From: Pigoraptor chileana
Lineage: Eukaryota; Opisthokonta; Filasterea
NCBI GenBank assembly: GCA_943704495.1
Contig: CALSCR010001236.1
Coordinates: forward strand, 1-31,011
DNA: 31,011 nt
Direction of reading: 5' to 3'
Part shown: piece after piece, positions 8,740 to 18,902 of the stretch
How the letters are laid out: each line of letters opens with the position of its first letter
Position numbering within the stretch: position 1 is the first letter of the stretch
Position numbers and translations under genes: made by a program
Notes under the pieces: model-generated
Database searches by the model: none
The model's input: only the letters and a program-made list of their open reading frames with translations
Told to the model about the DNA's origin: nothing

Positions 8740-11344
8740 ATGGAGTGCATGTGAGCAAAGCGCCTAGACACTGAATTGAAATCTACATCTCTCTCTCGCT
8801 CGCCTTCACACACACACACACTCACACTCACACACGCTCAAAACATACTGTTGCTCAAAAGCATTGCTGCAATTGCTGTTCATGTCCGATTGACCATCAC
8901 CTCTTCTCGTCTCTCCTCGTCCCTCAATACAGACATTCCCACCTTTGTGGACATCCTATGAAATCGCGATTAACCTTCTCGACGCCGTGTGCGACAAAGT
9001 AACTTACGATGATGGCAAAGTGAGCGATGGCAGCGCCGACTGCCTCTCAGCCCTCGCGGAAGTTGCGCAGACGCTGTTTGCCAAGCCAATGCCCTTTGCG
9101 AATGTACGGCCCATCATGAAAAATGCCATTCACTACATTGGCGGCGTCTCAAAGTGGATCCACAACAACAGCCAGTACTTGATGCCGGCATTCGAGCTGG
9201 TCATTGGCGCCATATCCTCCCCGGACTGTATTTCACGTGACGCCACAGAGTCGCTTGCGGATCTCTGCAAGGACTGCGGCGACATTATGGCCATGTCCGG
9301 CGGCGAATATGTGCGCGTTGTCATGGAGATTGGCCTCGCCGTGGACTCGCTCAGGTTCAAGAACGAGAAGGAGCGCATGGCGAAGACGGACATTTACAAG
9401 AGCGTTGCATATGTCATCAACTGCGTCCCAACAATCGAGGATCGGTGCCGTGCAATCGAGACGGTGTGTGGCAACACATTCGCCTCTCTCCGCGCTATCG
9501 CCATGTCCTCGTCCGTGACCGACGCCAAAAATGACCCCGCGCTCCTCTTGCTTGACCTTCTCTCCGAGTTTTTCCGCGAGCTGACACCGCTCAAGTACAA
9601 TGCACCGCACCCTCTGGAGCCTGTCGTGCGAGAAATGTGGGCAATCACCGAGATGCTCGCCCCCAGCGCACTCTTTTACGAGCGGCTGTCGGAGAAGCTC
9701 ATCAGGTGTCTTCGTCTTGCTCTGCAGAAGCTTGGCCCCGCGGCGGTTGTGTTTGTTCCCATAGTTGCGCAAAAGGCCGTGGAGTGGTACACGTTTCGTG
9801 CATACTCGTGCTTTTTGTATCTCGGTACAACGCTTGTCGACCTCACCGGCGCGTTGCCTGGATACGGCCCTGGGTTCATCGACATGCTTAGAATGTTTTC
9901 CGACGTCACTTTTGCGCGATTTACTTCGCCGAGTGTTGTCGAGTCCGAGTATGAGCTCTTTGAGGATTATGCGGCACTCGTTAAGAAAATGGTGTGTGTG
10001 TGTGTTGGTTTTATTGGTTTTTTATTTGTTTGTGTTTCTTTTTTGTTTTCTTTTCAAACGAACACGCGTTTGTTTTTTTGTCTCTCGCTGTTGATTCTTT
10101 CGTTTCGTTTGTTGGCCCGCTTTTCTCGCCGTTGTGGTGGAGTATGTTCAATGTGCTGTGTCGGGGGTGCTTTGTCTGTTTTGTCTGCTTGTATGAATTG
10201 TTTATCTGTGTGTGTCTCTGTGTATCTGCGTGGGTTCGGGGGTCTGTATGTCTGTGATTAATCATCATTGGTTTTGTATGACTCGGTGGGTATGCGTACA
10301 GTAGGCTCTGTGTATAAGTGCTGTTATGTGGGGGGTGTTTGTTCTCCATGTGTGCTTGCTCTATGGCCCCTTGGTATTTTCAAAGGCCACTTCACAAAAC
10401 CCACACACTTTTAATCTCTGTTCGTTCCCACTTTCGTTGTGGTACCCCTGCATCACACGCCCCGCCCGCCACGACCACTAAACCCTCCACCACCCTCCAC
10501 CACCCCTTACACCCCCCTCCATGCGCACGTACAGTTGGCCGAATGCCCATTCGACCTTCTTCCCTCTCCCGAGCTTAGTCGCGCCCTATCGTTCATGGCG
10601 ACATCGATGCAGTTCCTGACAGTGGACCAGGCGGCTGAGCGCATATCTGCCGCAATGAACGAACTAGGCCTCCTCGCACGTCCCACCGAGCCCACTTCCG
10701 CACTCGCGGTGGGTGTGCTCCGCGCTCACGTGACGGCCATAATGCAGGGTATTGTGGGCGCCGCCGTCGAACGGGCGCCGTGGCGTGTCATTGAGAATAT
10801 GGCGAGTATTGCCTTCATGTTGATGAAGGTGCTGCCAGAGGAGTATGCATCGAGCGTGCAGGCACTCGTTGCAAGCCTTCCCGACAACGTCTGCTCGCCC
10901 GACACGAAGATGGAGATTGTGCGCGGATTCGCGTGAGTGTTTTTTTATAGTAGCATGTTATTTTCTTGTGTTTTGTGTTGTGCTGTGAAGGTCATGGGTG
11001 TACGTGTGCGTTTTGTCGTCGCCCTCTGGCATTCTGTGGCTTTGTCCTTGTCGTTTAATCTGTTGGTTTATTGTTGTTCGTGTCCTCGTGTTCTCTGTTC
11101 GCACCATGGCCCACATCAGCAGCTATTTGCTCTCTGTTGGGAACTTGGGGGAGTCTATTTTTTTCAAAAACATTTCAACATGGGGAAAAGAGTGGGCACG
11201 GACTCACAAATGCACACATATATCTGATTTTGTTTTTGTCTTCACTGCATTTGTGTCGACAGAGAAAACACCGACCAAATATACCGGTCGCTCAAAACCA
11301 TCTCAAGCTGCGTCATTTCGGCGCGCAATCGGGGCATGCCTTGA
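6456..11344 (+). CDS. TNPO3: Transportin-3, importin-beta family nuclear import receptor
   Basis: TNPO3 (Mtr10 in yeast) is a karyopherin-beta that carries SR splicing factors through the nuclear pore and releases them on binding Ran-GTP. Seven exons join in frame: 6456-6593, 6845-6940, 7231-7625, 7832-8528, 8933-9991, 10535-10932 and 11263-11344. The product is 954 residues against about 923 in human. Matches run the whole length: AWPMSDQVLVMR (human AWEISDQLLQIR), LSQETHTSLRDAIVSHL, PDDEDDDFENYRSDVYF (the acidic loop), PPLWTSYEIAINLL, and near the end AYSCFLYLGTTLVD (human HSCFLYLGSILVD). The N-terminal exon encodes the first HEAT helices, where Ran binds in this family. The last exon encodes the short tail ENTDQIYRSLKTISSC then ends at TGA. 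Intron donors 2 and 5 start GTGTGTG, and intron 1 ends in (CA)n directly at the acceptor. The gene looks intact. Confidence 0.97.
6808..6843. repeat. (CA)n abutting TNPO3 exon 2 acceptor
   Basis: A CA/CG run ends in ACACAG, the 3' splice site of intron 1, so the repeat replaces the usual pyrimidine tract. Confidence 0.95.
8598..8837. repeat. TG, CT and CA microsatellites in TNPO3 intron 4
   Basis: Three runs lie in one 404 bp intron: (TG)n at 8598-8621, (CT)n at 8700-8738 and (CA)n at about 8807-8837. The first and last are reverse complements, so the transcript could fold and bring donor and acceptor together. Between the CT and CA runs sits a copy of a dispersed repeat (8741-8796). Confidence 0.93.
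8741..8796. repeat. Copy of a dispersed ~60 bp repeat
   Basis: This begins TGGAGTGCATG, continues GCGCCTAGACACTG and ends ATCTACATCTCTCT. The same ordered words occur in an RTK intron at 17531-17590 and 17710-17770, there as TGGAGTCCATG, GCGCCTTAGACAC or GCGTCTTAGACAC, and GAATCCCACATCTCT. Confidence 0.6.
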
Positions 11345-11584
11345 TGTGGTACAATCATGCTTCCGTTTGATATGTGTTACGTGTGCAGGCGTGCGTATGT
11401 GCGTATGTGCGTGTGCGTGTGCTTGTGTATGTGTATGGATGCGTATGCGTATGTTGGCGTGCGTGTGCAAGGTGTGCAGGGTGCAATATCAATTATTCAA
11501 TCTTCACATTCCACTGTGCTGCATTGTCCCTTTCATGTATGCGGGTGGGGTGTGAGTCTGCTTGTCTGTCTGTATGCATGTTGA

Positions 11585-11622
<38 letters not shown>

Positions 11623-12026
11623 CATACGATCGTGTGGGTCTCTAGTTGTGCCACCAATCAGGATGGTTAGGGTATGAGGGTACTTACAAAGGAATAACCG
11701 AACGCTAAAACTGACGCGACGATAATGTTCATCCAGTTGAGGCTTATGCGTTTGTATATACTGCTTATAAAGTAGCATGGCCGCAGTTGGACGATTGATT
11801 TTTTTTTTCGGATGTGTTTCCATTTTCGCAAACTGATGTATATTTTATTGTGTATTTTTTGTTTTCAGTTATGTACATACGCATGCGCACGCTCAATATG
11901 CATGCAACATGCCCCAGCGGGGGTTTAATATGGCGGCCCCTCCTGTTACAATGTCACTTTGAGCACAGCCCGTAACGAAGGAAATAAGCGAGCTGGGCAT
12001 GCAGCCCTCCACCACTATCCGGCGTC
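11345..12026. other. Convergent spacer with TG tracts
   Basis: This lies between the TNPO3 stop and the stop of the minus-strand hypothetical gene. TG-rich tracts lie at about 11380-11470 and 11590-11620, in the TNPO3 sense. An AT-rich part follows (11800-11870). No coding region or RNA gene is recognised. Confidence 0.65.
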
Positions 12027-13865
12027 TCAGTGGTCTGCGTGTCCGCGCGCTTTGCGTCCGTGGTTTTTAGCAGGCCTCTCCACGGGTACGGGCAACGTGA
12101 TACCCATCAACGCGTTCAATGCGTTCGTTTTCTCTCTTGACCGCTGCGCACGCTTGGCCGTTCGCATTTTCGCGCGACGCAGAGAAATGCGAATCATAGC
12201 CTCCTGCCCGCAAGAGAGTCCCGCAAGCACAAAGAGCTCCTTCCTAACGAACCTATCCGTCAACTCCAGATACACGCCAAGTGAATCGACGAGTAGGACA
12301 GCGTCAATATTGACGTCCTGTGTGCACTCTGGCACACTCATGAGCTCAGACACAATCGTGGGCCGATGATGCACCACATCCAACGAAGTCCAATCTGGCG
12401 CCGGGCGCTCTCCCACTTCTTCATTGGCAGGCCTCCGAGTACCAAGCACTGCCGCACACGACACGTGCAGACGAACAGCGCCCTCCCTCCACTCCCTTCT
12501 GCTGACGATTATTTCTTCTTCCCTCGCGGCGTCCGCATCCATTTCGTGCGTATGTTCATCGCTGCTCTCTGGCGTCCCAGGCACAGCACTGATCCCAGGC
12601 AATTCGTTCGACGTTTCCACATGACCAGGCACAACTGAAGATGCTGCCACATCGGTAACACCTTTCATGGCGTGGCATGTGCGCATCCTCGACGTCCGAC
12701 AATCATCGTGTCTGTGTGCGGGTGCGTCGGCCGCAGTGTCCATCGCACTCCCCTGTTCCTCAGAGCGCTGCTTATCCGTCGCACGCCTTGCAATTTCGCA
12801 AGCCCTTTGGAATCTGGCGGGCGATGTCTTTGCAGACTCGCTCTTGCTCGGTCTTGCGCGCGCCTTGTTCGCCACAGCCGCCTTCTTTGAACGACCAGCG
12901 CGACATCCCCGCGCGGAATCTGCGGGCGATGTGTGCAACAACTGGGATGCGGCGGCGTGCACTTCACTCGCCAACGGCCCATCCAAAGCACCCTTGGCAC
13001 TCCTCTGGTCGTCTCCGTTCAAGCGGGGCACTCGGAACATCGAAATGTCTGTAATGAGCATCGACTCGAGCGACAGCGGCACAGCGTCCCGCCAACACGG
13101 CTGCCCCGTCCTGTCAGAGAAGGCGGCATGGGTGTCACTGACGGAAGATGACATCGCCATCTCGCCTATAGTTGTCGCAGCGTCCGCCGAACGGCCCGTG
13201 CCGTATTCCCAGTCGACGGGGGACTGTGTGTGTAGCTCCTCATTTCCCATCATTTCGTTTGGAATTGTGGTTTCGCACGACAGGGGCGCGCTAGTGACAA
13301 TTGGGAGATCCCACGCTTCGTCCTTCCTTGAAGACTCACGCGCTTCGCCCGAAAGTGCACATGATGTCTCGTATCTGTCATCGGAACGGCGAACCTTCCG
13401 CAAGTGTATGTCCTCGAGAGGGTCGTTGATGTCAAAAAGAATCGCATCAATCTCCTCATCGCAACGCAATCGTTTCCGTGACGTCTCGTCGTCCTCGTCA
13501 AGCTCGTTGTAAAGTGACAGGTCGGCGGGCTTGAATACGTCGCTGAAGTACATGGACACGTCATGCTCGTCGCATGCGCCTTTGCTCGCGTGATGGGGCC
13601 TTCCAGCACGGCACTCTTCGCAGTCGTCATCAATAAGTTCAGATGCATCATCACAGACGTCTTCGCTGTTGTTGCTATTGTTGTCGTTGCTGCTGTCGGC
13701 CACACATATGTGATCCAGGCGGGAGACTATGGCGGCTGCTGAAAAATCCTCGCTGTTACTGCCGCTTCCCTGCGACGACTCGAATTCAAAGCCGAGACAC
13801 GCGGCGTAGCCATAGTCCGGCAACGGAACAGAGAGTTCTTGTGATCCAATTGGTATGATCTCCAT
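12027..13865 (-). CDS. Hypothetical acidic, mostly disordered protein
   Basis: A 612-residue frame in one exon from ATG at 13865 (MEIIPIGSQELSVPLPDYGY) to TGA at 12027-12029. The frame extends 19 codons further upstream without an ATG. The N-terminal ~170 residues are strongly acidic and Ser/Asp-rich (DDASELIDDDCEECRAGRP, then ELDEDDETSRKRLRCDEEID). The middle is Ala/Ser/Arg-rich low complexity with basic KKAAVANKARARPSK, a possible nuclear localisation signal. A short C-terminal segment looks foldable (VNIDAVLLVDSLGVYLELTD, then FVRKELFVLAGL), and a basic tail follows (RRAKMRTAKRAQRSREK). Acidic head, nuclear-type basic clusters and disorder suggest a nuclear regulator, but this is inference and I recognise no family. 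Its start faces the RTK gene across a 1.6 kb spacer. Confidence 0.75.
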   Translation of the reverse strand: MEIIPIGSQELSVPLPDYGYAACLGFEFESSQGSGSNSEDFSAAAIVSRLDHICVADSSNDNNSNNSEDVCDDASELIDDDCEECRAGRPHHASKGACDEHDVSMYFSDVFKPADLSLYNELDEDDETSRKRLRCDEEIDAILFDINDPLEDIHLRKVRRSDDRYETSCALSGEARESSRKDEAWDLPIVTSAPLSCETTIPNEMMGNEELHTQSPVDWEYGTGRSADAATTIGEMAMSSSVSDTHAAFSDRTGQPCWRDAVPLSLESMLITDISMFRVPRLNGDDQRSAKGALDGPLASEVHAAASQLLHTSPADSARGCRAGRSKKAAVANKARARPSKSESAKTSPARFQRACEIARRATDKQRSEEQGSAMDTAADAPAHRHDDCRTSRMRTCHAMKGVTDVAASSVVPGHVETSNELPGISAVPGTPESSDEHTHEMDADAAREEEIIVSRREWREGAVRLHVSCAAVLGTRRPANEEVGERPAPDWTSLDVVHHRPTIVSELMSVPECTQDVNIDAVLLVDSLGVYLELTDRFVRKELFVLAGLSCGQEAMIRISLRRAKMRTAKRAQRSREKTNALNALMGITLPVPVERPAKNHGRKARGHADH

Positions 13866-15450
13866 AATTGATGTCGTCCGAATGCTCTGTCGTGTGAAAA
13901 ATGGCTGGCACGAGTAACGCACTCAGGGCCTGATCGGCTGACTGGCAATTTCGGCGAATTGAAACAAGTGGATCAAAACTGCAGAAAGATAGAGTATTAA
14001 TATCTTTTACAAAGTGTTTTTGCAAAATGTGTGTGGTGTGGTTTTGTGTGTGTGTGTGTGTGTCGTTTTGTGTGAGTGGATGTCATCCAATCGAGTGAGG
14101 GCGAGTGGCCATGTCATGTCATGCAGTATTGGTCTGAGTCTGTCCGTCTGTTGTAACTCACTCAACTGTCACACTGACACTCCGTTTCAAAAACGTGAAC
14201 CAACATGAAATTTCACTGTCACTTTGATGTGGGTCACGTGATGGCCTTAGAAAGCAATTAGTAGGTATAAATAGCTTTATAAGGCTTTTTTTACTACAGA
14301 ATATCTATATTAGGCTTTGTGTACAGCTAATGTCCAAATGAAGATGTTTGCCAAACCACGTGTGTCATCACGTGAGGACCCACGTGATGACTATCAAAGG
14401 GATCACGCTGTTTTTATTTTCTCCCAATCTTCATCCGTTTTGTGAACCACGGCGCAGCGCACCTCTCTTTCATCTTTCTTTTATTATTGGTCCTCTCAGC
14501 CCTGTTTGCATCGATGATATGATTGAGCACTCAGCCACGAAATGCCTTCAAGGCGCTTACTGATGCGCCGTCAGTCTGCTGGCCGCGGTAGTCAGATTGG
14601 CGTAATTTAAATTGATGTGAAAAAAACATCGAGCATTATTAAACTCATATTTAAATTCACTGCGCCCACCTCAAAACCGGATACTCTGAATGCGCGTAAG
14701 AACCCAAGTTGGTAAAGTTTTAGCTCCGGGTGGTTGTGCCGTCATCTTTCGGTCAGGCAACACGACTGACCGTTGGCAAACCGCGTTTTCACATCCGGGG
14801 TACAAGTCCGAACTTGTCAGTCGGGCTTGCAAAAAGGTGACTCCGACTCTCGCCGAGCCAGGTCAGTTGTCGGACCGTCACACGTTGGCAACAGTCGGGG
14901 GTTACAGTTCCGCGGTGCCGGCGCGGTCATCCGGGTGAGCACCAACAGTAAGTACCGCACAAATGAATTTCGCGTGCCGGATTATATTTCAAACTTGTCG
15001 AGTTGCGGCGCAGACTTGCGTGTTTGCTAAACTGAAATAATCAGAAGCGTCGCGAAGATTTCTATGCCCGCGCCCGCAGCTGTTCTTAGTGGCACAAGAC
15101 TGCACCGGCGGCAAAGGACCCGAGGTCATCAGATGGAGAGAATCCTCATGCATATGCCAGAGTGTGTCGGCCCGCACTGGCACATCGGCGGGAAAATCAG
15201 TGTGAGTACTGCGCAGTGTTTAAGCGTTTGCGGGTCTGTGTACTGACAACTGAAGCCGGCTAAGGGATTGTCAACGGTTGCCGTTGCCGTAAAGCTTAAG
15301 TGAAATAATGCTGGCTTGCCTGACTGCTGATGATGCATCTCGTTCATCTTTCTGTGCAATGCCGCACATCTGCTTGTACACGTTCAGAGCAATTCAGGCC
15401 GGAGTCGCCGATCCGCCACATCACATGACGGCGTCCGCGTGCGCACTTCA
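13866..15450. other. Divergent spacer, hypothetical gene / RTK
   Basis: No supported coding exon is present. 14027-14063 is TG-rich. 14235-14386 holds four CACGTG E-boxes with a TATAAATA at 14266-14273. Between 14690 and 15250 several short frames are open, but none shows recognisable protein features. Part of this region may be RTK 5' untranslated sequence, which cannot be settled from sequence alone. Confidence 0.6.
14235..14386 (+). promoter_or_regulatory. E-box cluster with TATA box
   Basis: CACGTG occurs at 14235, 14357, 14369 and 14381; the last three have a 12 bp period. A canonical TATAAATA lies at 14266-14273, 26 bp after the end of the first E-box. The arrangement looks like a core promoter, probably for the RTK gene 1.2 kb downstream, or for a transcript with an unseen first exon. 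Position relative to the RTK is consistent but not proof. Confidence 0.45.
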
Positions 15451-17651
15451 ATGGGATCATACGGTCGCCTGATTACAATTGCAACCGCCGTCAGTTGTTT
15501 ATTACTATTTCACGCCAACGGCGCCCTTGGCGCGCAGTGTCCCGACTTTTGCATATGTATTGAAGGAGCCGGCGACGTCCTGGATTGCACGTTTCCCGCG
15601 GGGACTACAGACTTGTGAGTATTGAAAATAAGTTCTGATTACACAGCGGCGTGCCGTCCGTACTGTCATACGCTTGAATGATTTATTTTGTCGGAACTGC
15701 ATATTGTTACTAGCCGGCTCGTGTGAGTGAGTCAGTCAATCTAACTAATATGCATGACCAAGTTCCTCGTCGCGCGTAATGTTGCAAGTCGGGCCCTGAG
15801 TTGCGCTGTCAGGCTGGTTATGTTCAGTGTTGGTGTGTTGTATGATGTGATCGAGGCACCGTATTAATTCTGACAGCGCTAGCACATACCTGAGTGCGCC
15901 AGTGTGTCTGATCTGTTTAAATGCATATGCGCTGCGGACTCTGCAGGCATTGGGTAAACAGGCAGCTGACGTCGATCGCAAGTGGGGTGTTCGACAGCGC
16001 TCCTGGTTTGAAAACACTGTGAGTAACTGCCGCACCGACTGTTGGCACGCCTTCCATCTATCAGTGGTCTCAGTACTAGTCCTTGGGGATATCGATTCTT
16101 GCGTGTGTGTCAATGGGTATACGAAGCCTCTGTGCTGTATAATCAGATCAGTCGAGATCTATCATAACTTGTTGAGCCGACGGCACGCCCAGGTCCCAGA
16201 TTGAATGGCTGCAGTACAGCGTCAGTTTACCCCTGCTCAGGGGCTGTGCCGCATATCGATCTATCGAATGTGTGCAGTAACTAATGGCTGTGGATATTTG
16301 CGCACAGAAATAACTAAGCCAACTCTTTGACTGACCCGCGGCGATATGCATCCTATTGTGACTCATTTATTGTAATGTGCACTGAACAGCGTGCTCGCTT
16401 CAAACCAAATTGCGACACTTCCGAGCGGGTTATTCGACAAGCTCACTGCGCTGACTTCTCTGTGAGTGGGGAAACTGCGCATGCCACTAGTGACTCTGAC
16501 TGATATGACTGAAATGAGCGTGATTATAGACGGACCATGGATAAGTGCACTCGCTCTCTGTTGCATAATTGTGTCGATTAGATGAGCTTGTGCCTATGCT
16601 GGCGGTTTGCACGAGAGAGAGAGAGGTCTCGCTCTCTTGCGCGCGCGCGTTATGCATTCTCTCTTTCTTGGTGCCGATGGGCATTCATACACTCGCCTAT
16701 GACCGACATTTACACTGACATTCATTTCATAACTGCTCTGAAGCCGGCGAAGTCAGTTGTGTTGAGCTTCTGCCCAACACGGTAGTGCCTCACGGTAATC
16801 AGTCGAGCTAGCGCTGACCTTTCCTCCCTCCCTGTCTAATTGCTATATTGCGCCATTCTGGGGCCGCATTCTTCATGATGCAGGGATCTCAGTTCATCAC
16901 AACTTACAGCCCTTCCCAGCGGTGTATTCGACAATCTCAGTGAGCTGAAGGAACTGTGAGTGTGAGATGAGCATTATTTGTGGTATGATTGCGGTCGGTT
17001 GCACGAGTTGTTCGTGTTGTGGCCGAATGAATTGCTGAACACTGACTCGTACTGATCCGACTCTTTCCCCACTTTGATTACGCTTTGGACCACTGAATGT
17101 AGTTGGCTCAGTTCAAACCTGTTTACCGCATTGCCAAGTGGCATATTCAACAAGCTCACTTCACTGACGTCGCTGTGAGTACTGTCAATGTCATGTTATA
17201 CCGGGACTTGCATGGAGAAAACGCACATCACACTGAGCGCGCGACTAAATTCATCAGTGTTTGCAAACACATTTAGTTCTGTGCATTCACAACTGCTGAT
17301 TTTCATTAACTCTCCCATGTCAGTGACTATCTGACACTCGGCACGTGCGGGCTTTTGAACCCAATGCAGCTGGCTCGACTCGAACCAAATTGCGACACTT
17401 CCGAGCGGGATATTCAACAAGCTCACTTCACTGAAGTCTCTGTGGGTGTGACGAAAGCGTGCGATTTTCGTTTTGCACGCACATAACAATGACTGACTTC
17501 GCTCTGTCTCTCTTCGCTAATATATCATTGTGGAGTCCATGGACACAGCGCCTTAGACACTGTCTGTCTCGAATCCCACATCTCTCTGCTGTAAAATATC
17601 ATTGTGGAGTTCATGGCCGGCACAGTAAATTAAACACTGACTTCGCTCTTA

Positions 17652-17696
<45 letters not shown>

Positions 17697-18871
17697 TCTG
17701 TGCTATCATTGGAGTCCATGCGCACAGCGTCTTAGACACATACTGACTTGAATCCCACATCTCTTTGCTGTATAATTTGACCGCTGACAATGCAGGTGGC
17801 TCTCCTCCAACCGATTCGCGACACTTCCGAGCGGAATGTTCGACAGTCTCACAGCGCTGACTTCACTGTGAGTATCGTATTAATATATATATAGTGTACG
17901 ACAACTGCGCATGTGATGATTTTGTTCATTTGATGCTTTGACTCTCGCTCTCTTGCTCTCTCTGGCTCTCTCTCTCTCTCTCGATTTACACTCAGAAATA
18001 GACACTCACACTCTTCCTCATTCGCACACACTGCGCATACGGCTGTGTCTCTCTCTTTTCACACACTCAGACACACTCTCCCTATTTCTCTCTCCACTGA
18101 TTGCCTTGCGCCTACGGCGTTTTGAGTAGTGGGGGTCTTCTCACGCACTACTTGTGGTTTCCACTCATTTGGCAATGTGTGTAATACTGACTTGAATTAA
18201 ACCATGACAACCGCACTCTCTGTCACTTTCCTGCTCCACTTGACCAACTCACGGTAATGGCATTGGCATGACAGCGCGCTCGATGGAAACCAACTTGCGA
18301 CTCTTCCGAGTACCATATTCAACAAGCTCACTGTGCTGACCTCTCTGTGAGTGGGCGATTCTGTACAACGTCACGTGCCGGCGCAGTCAGTGATAATCGC
18401 TGTTTTGCAAGCAATTAACTGTTATTGTGAATTCTCCTTTTTCATCGCCGGCCCTTTTGCGCTGATACAGAGATCTCAGCTCAAATCAAATTGCGACACT
18501 TCCAAGCGGGATATTCGACAAACTCACGGCGCTGGCGTTTCTGTGAGTGTGAGATGGACATCATGTGGTTGTTGTGTCTGCCCATGACTGACAGACAGTT
18601 TTCTTGCCTGCGCGCGGCCGACTTACTTCGAAAAGTATGAACTTGGATTGTCATTTTTATTATTACTGTTTATTTGAGTGTCCCGATGTATTCACATATC
18701 ATTTCAGTTTGCCGCGATTTTAATGCTGCATATGTAATTGCATTTCTAACCATTTTTTAATGACCAATGCAGTTGGCTCCAGTCGAACCAACTTGCGACA
18801 TTTCCTAGCGGGATATTCAATAAGCTCACTCTACTTACGTCCCTGTAAGTGGAAGCACTCGGCACGGCAAA

Positions 18872-18902
<31 letters not shown>

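Noticed and set aside
12027-12200. bZIP domain in the basic C-terminus of the hypothetical protein
   Set aside because: The basic run lacks the invariant Asn and Arg spacing and is not followed by a leucine heptad.
12667-13512. 281-codon plus-strand open frame
   Set aside because: It mirrors the biased codons of the minus-strand hypothetical gene, lacks protein-like order, and the minus frame is longer and better bounded.
14690-15246. Open frames upstream of the RTK as extra 5' exons
   Set aside because: The exon at 15451 already provides a start, signal peptide and LRR N-cap. The upstream frames show neither LRR nor signal features, though a non-coding 5' exon remains possible.
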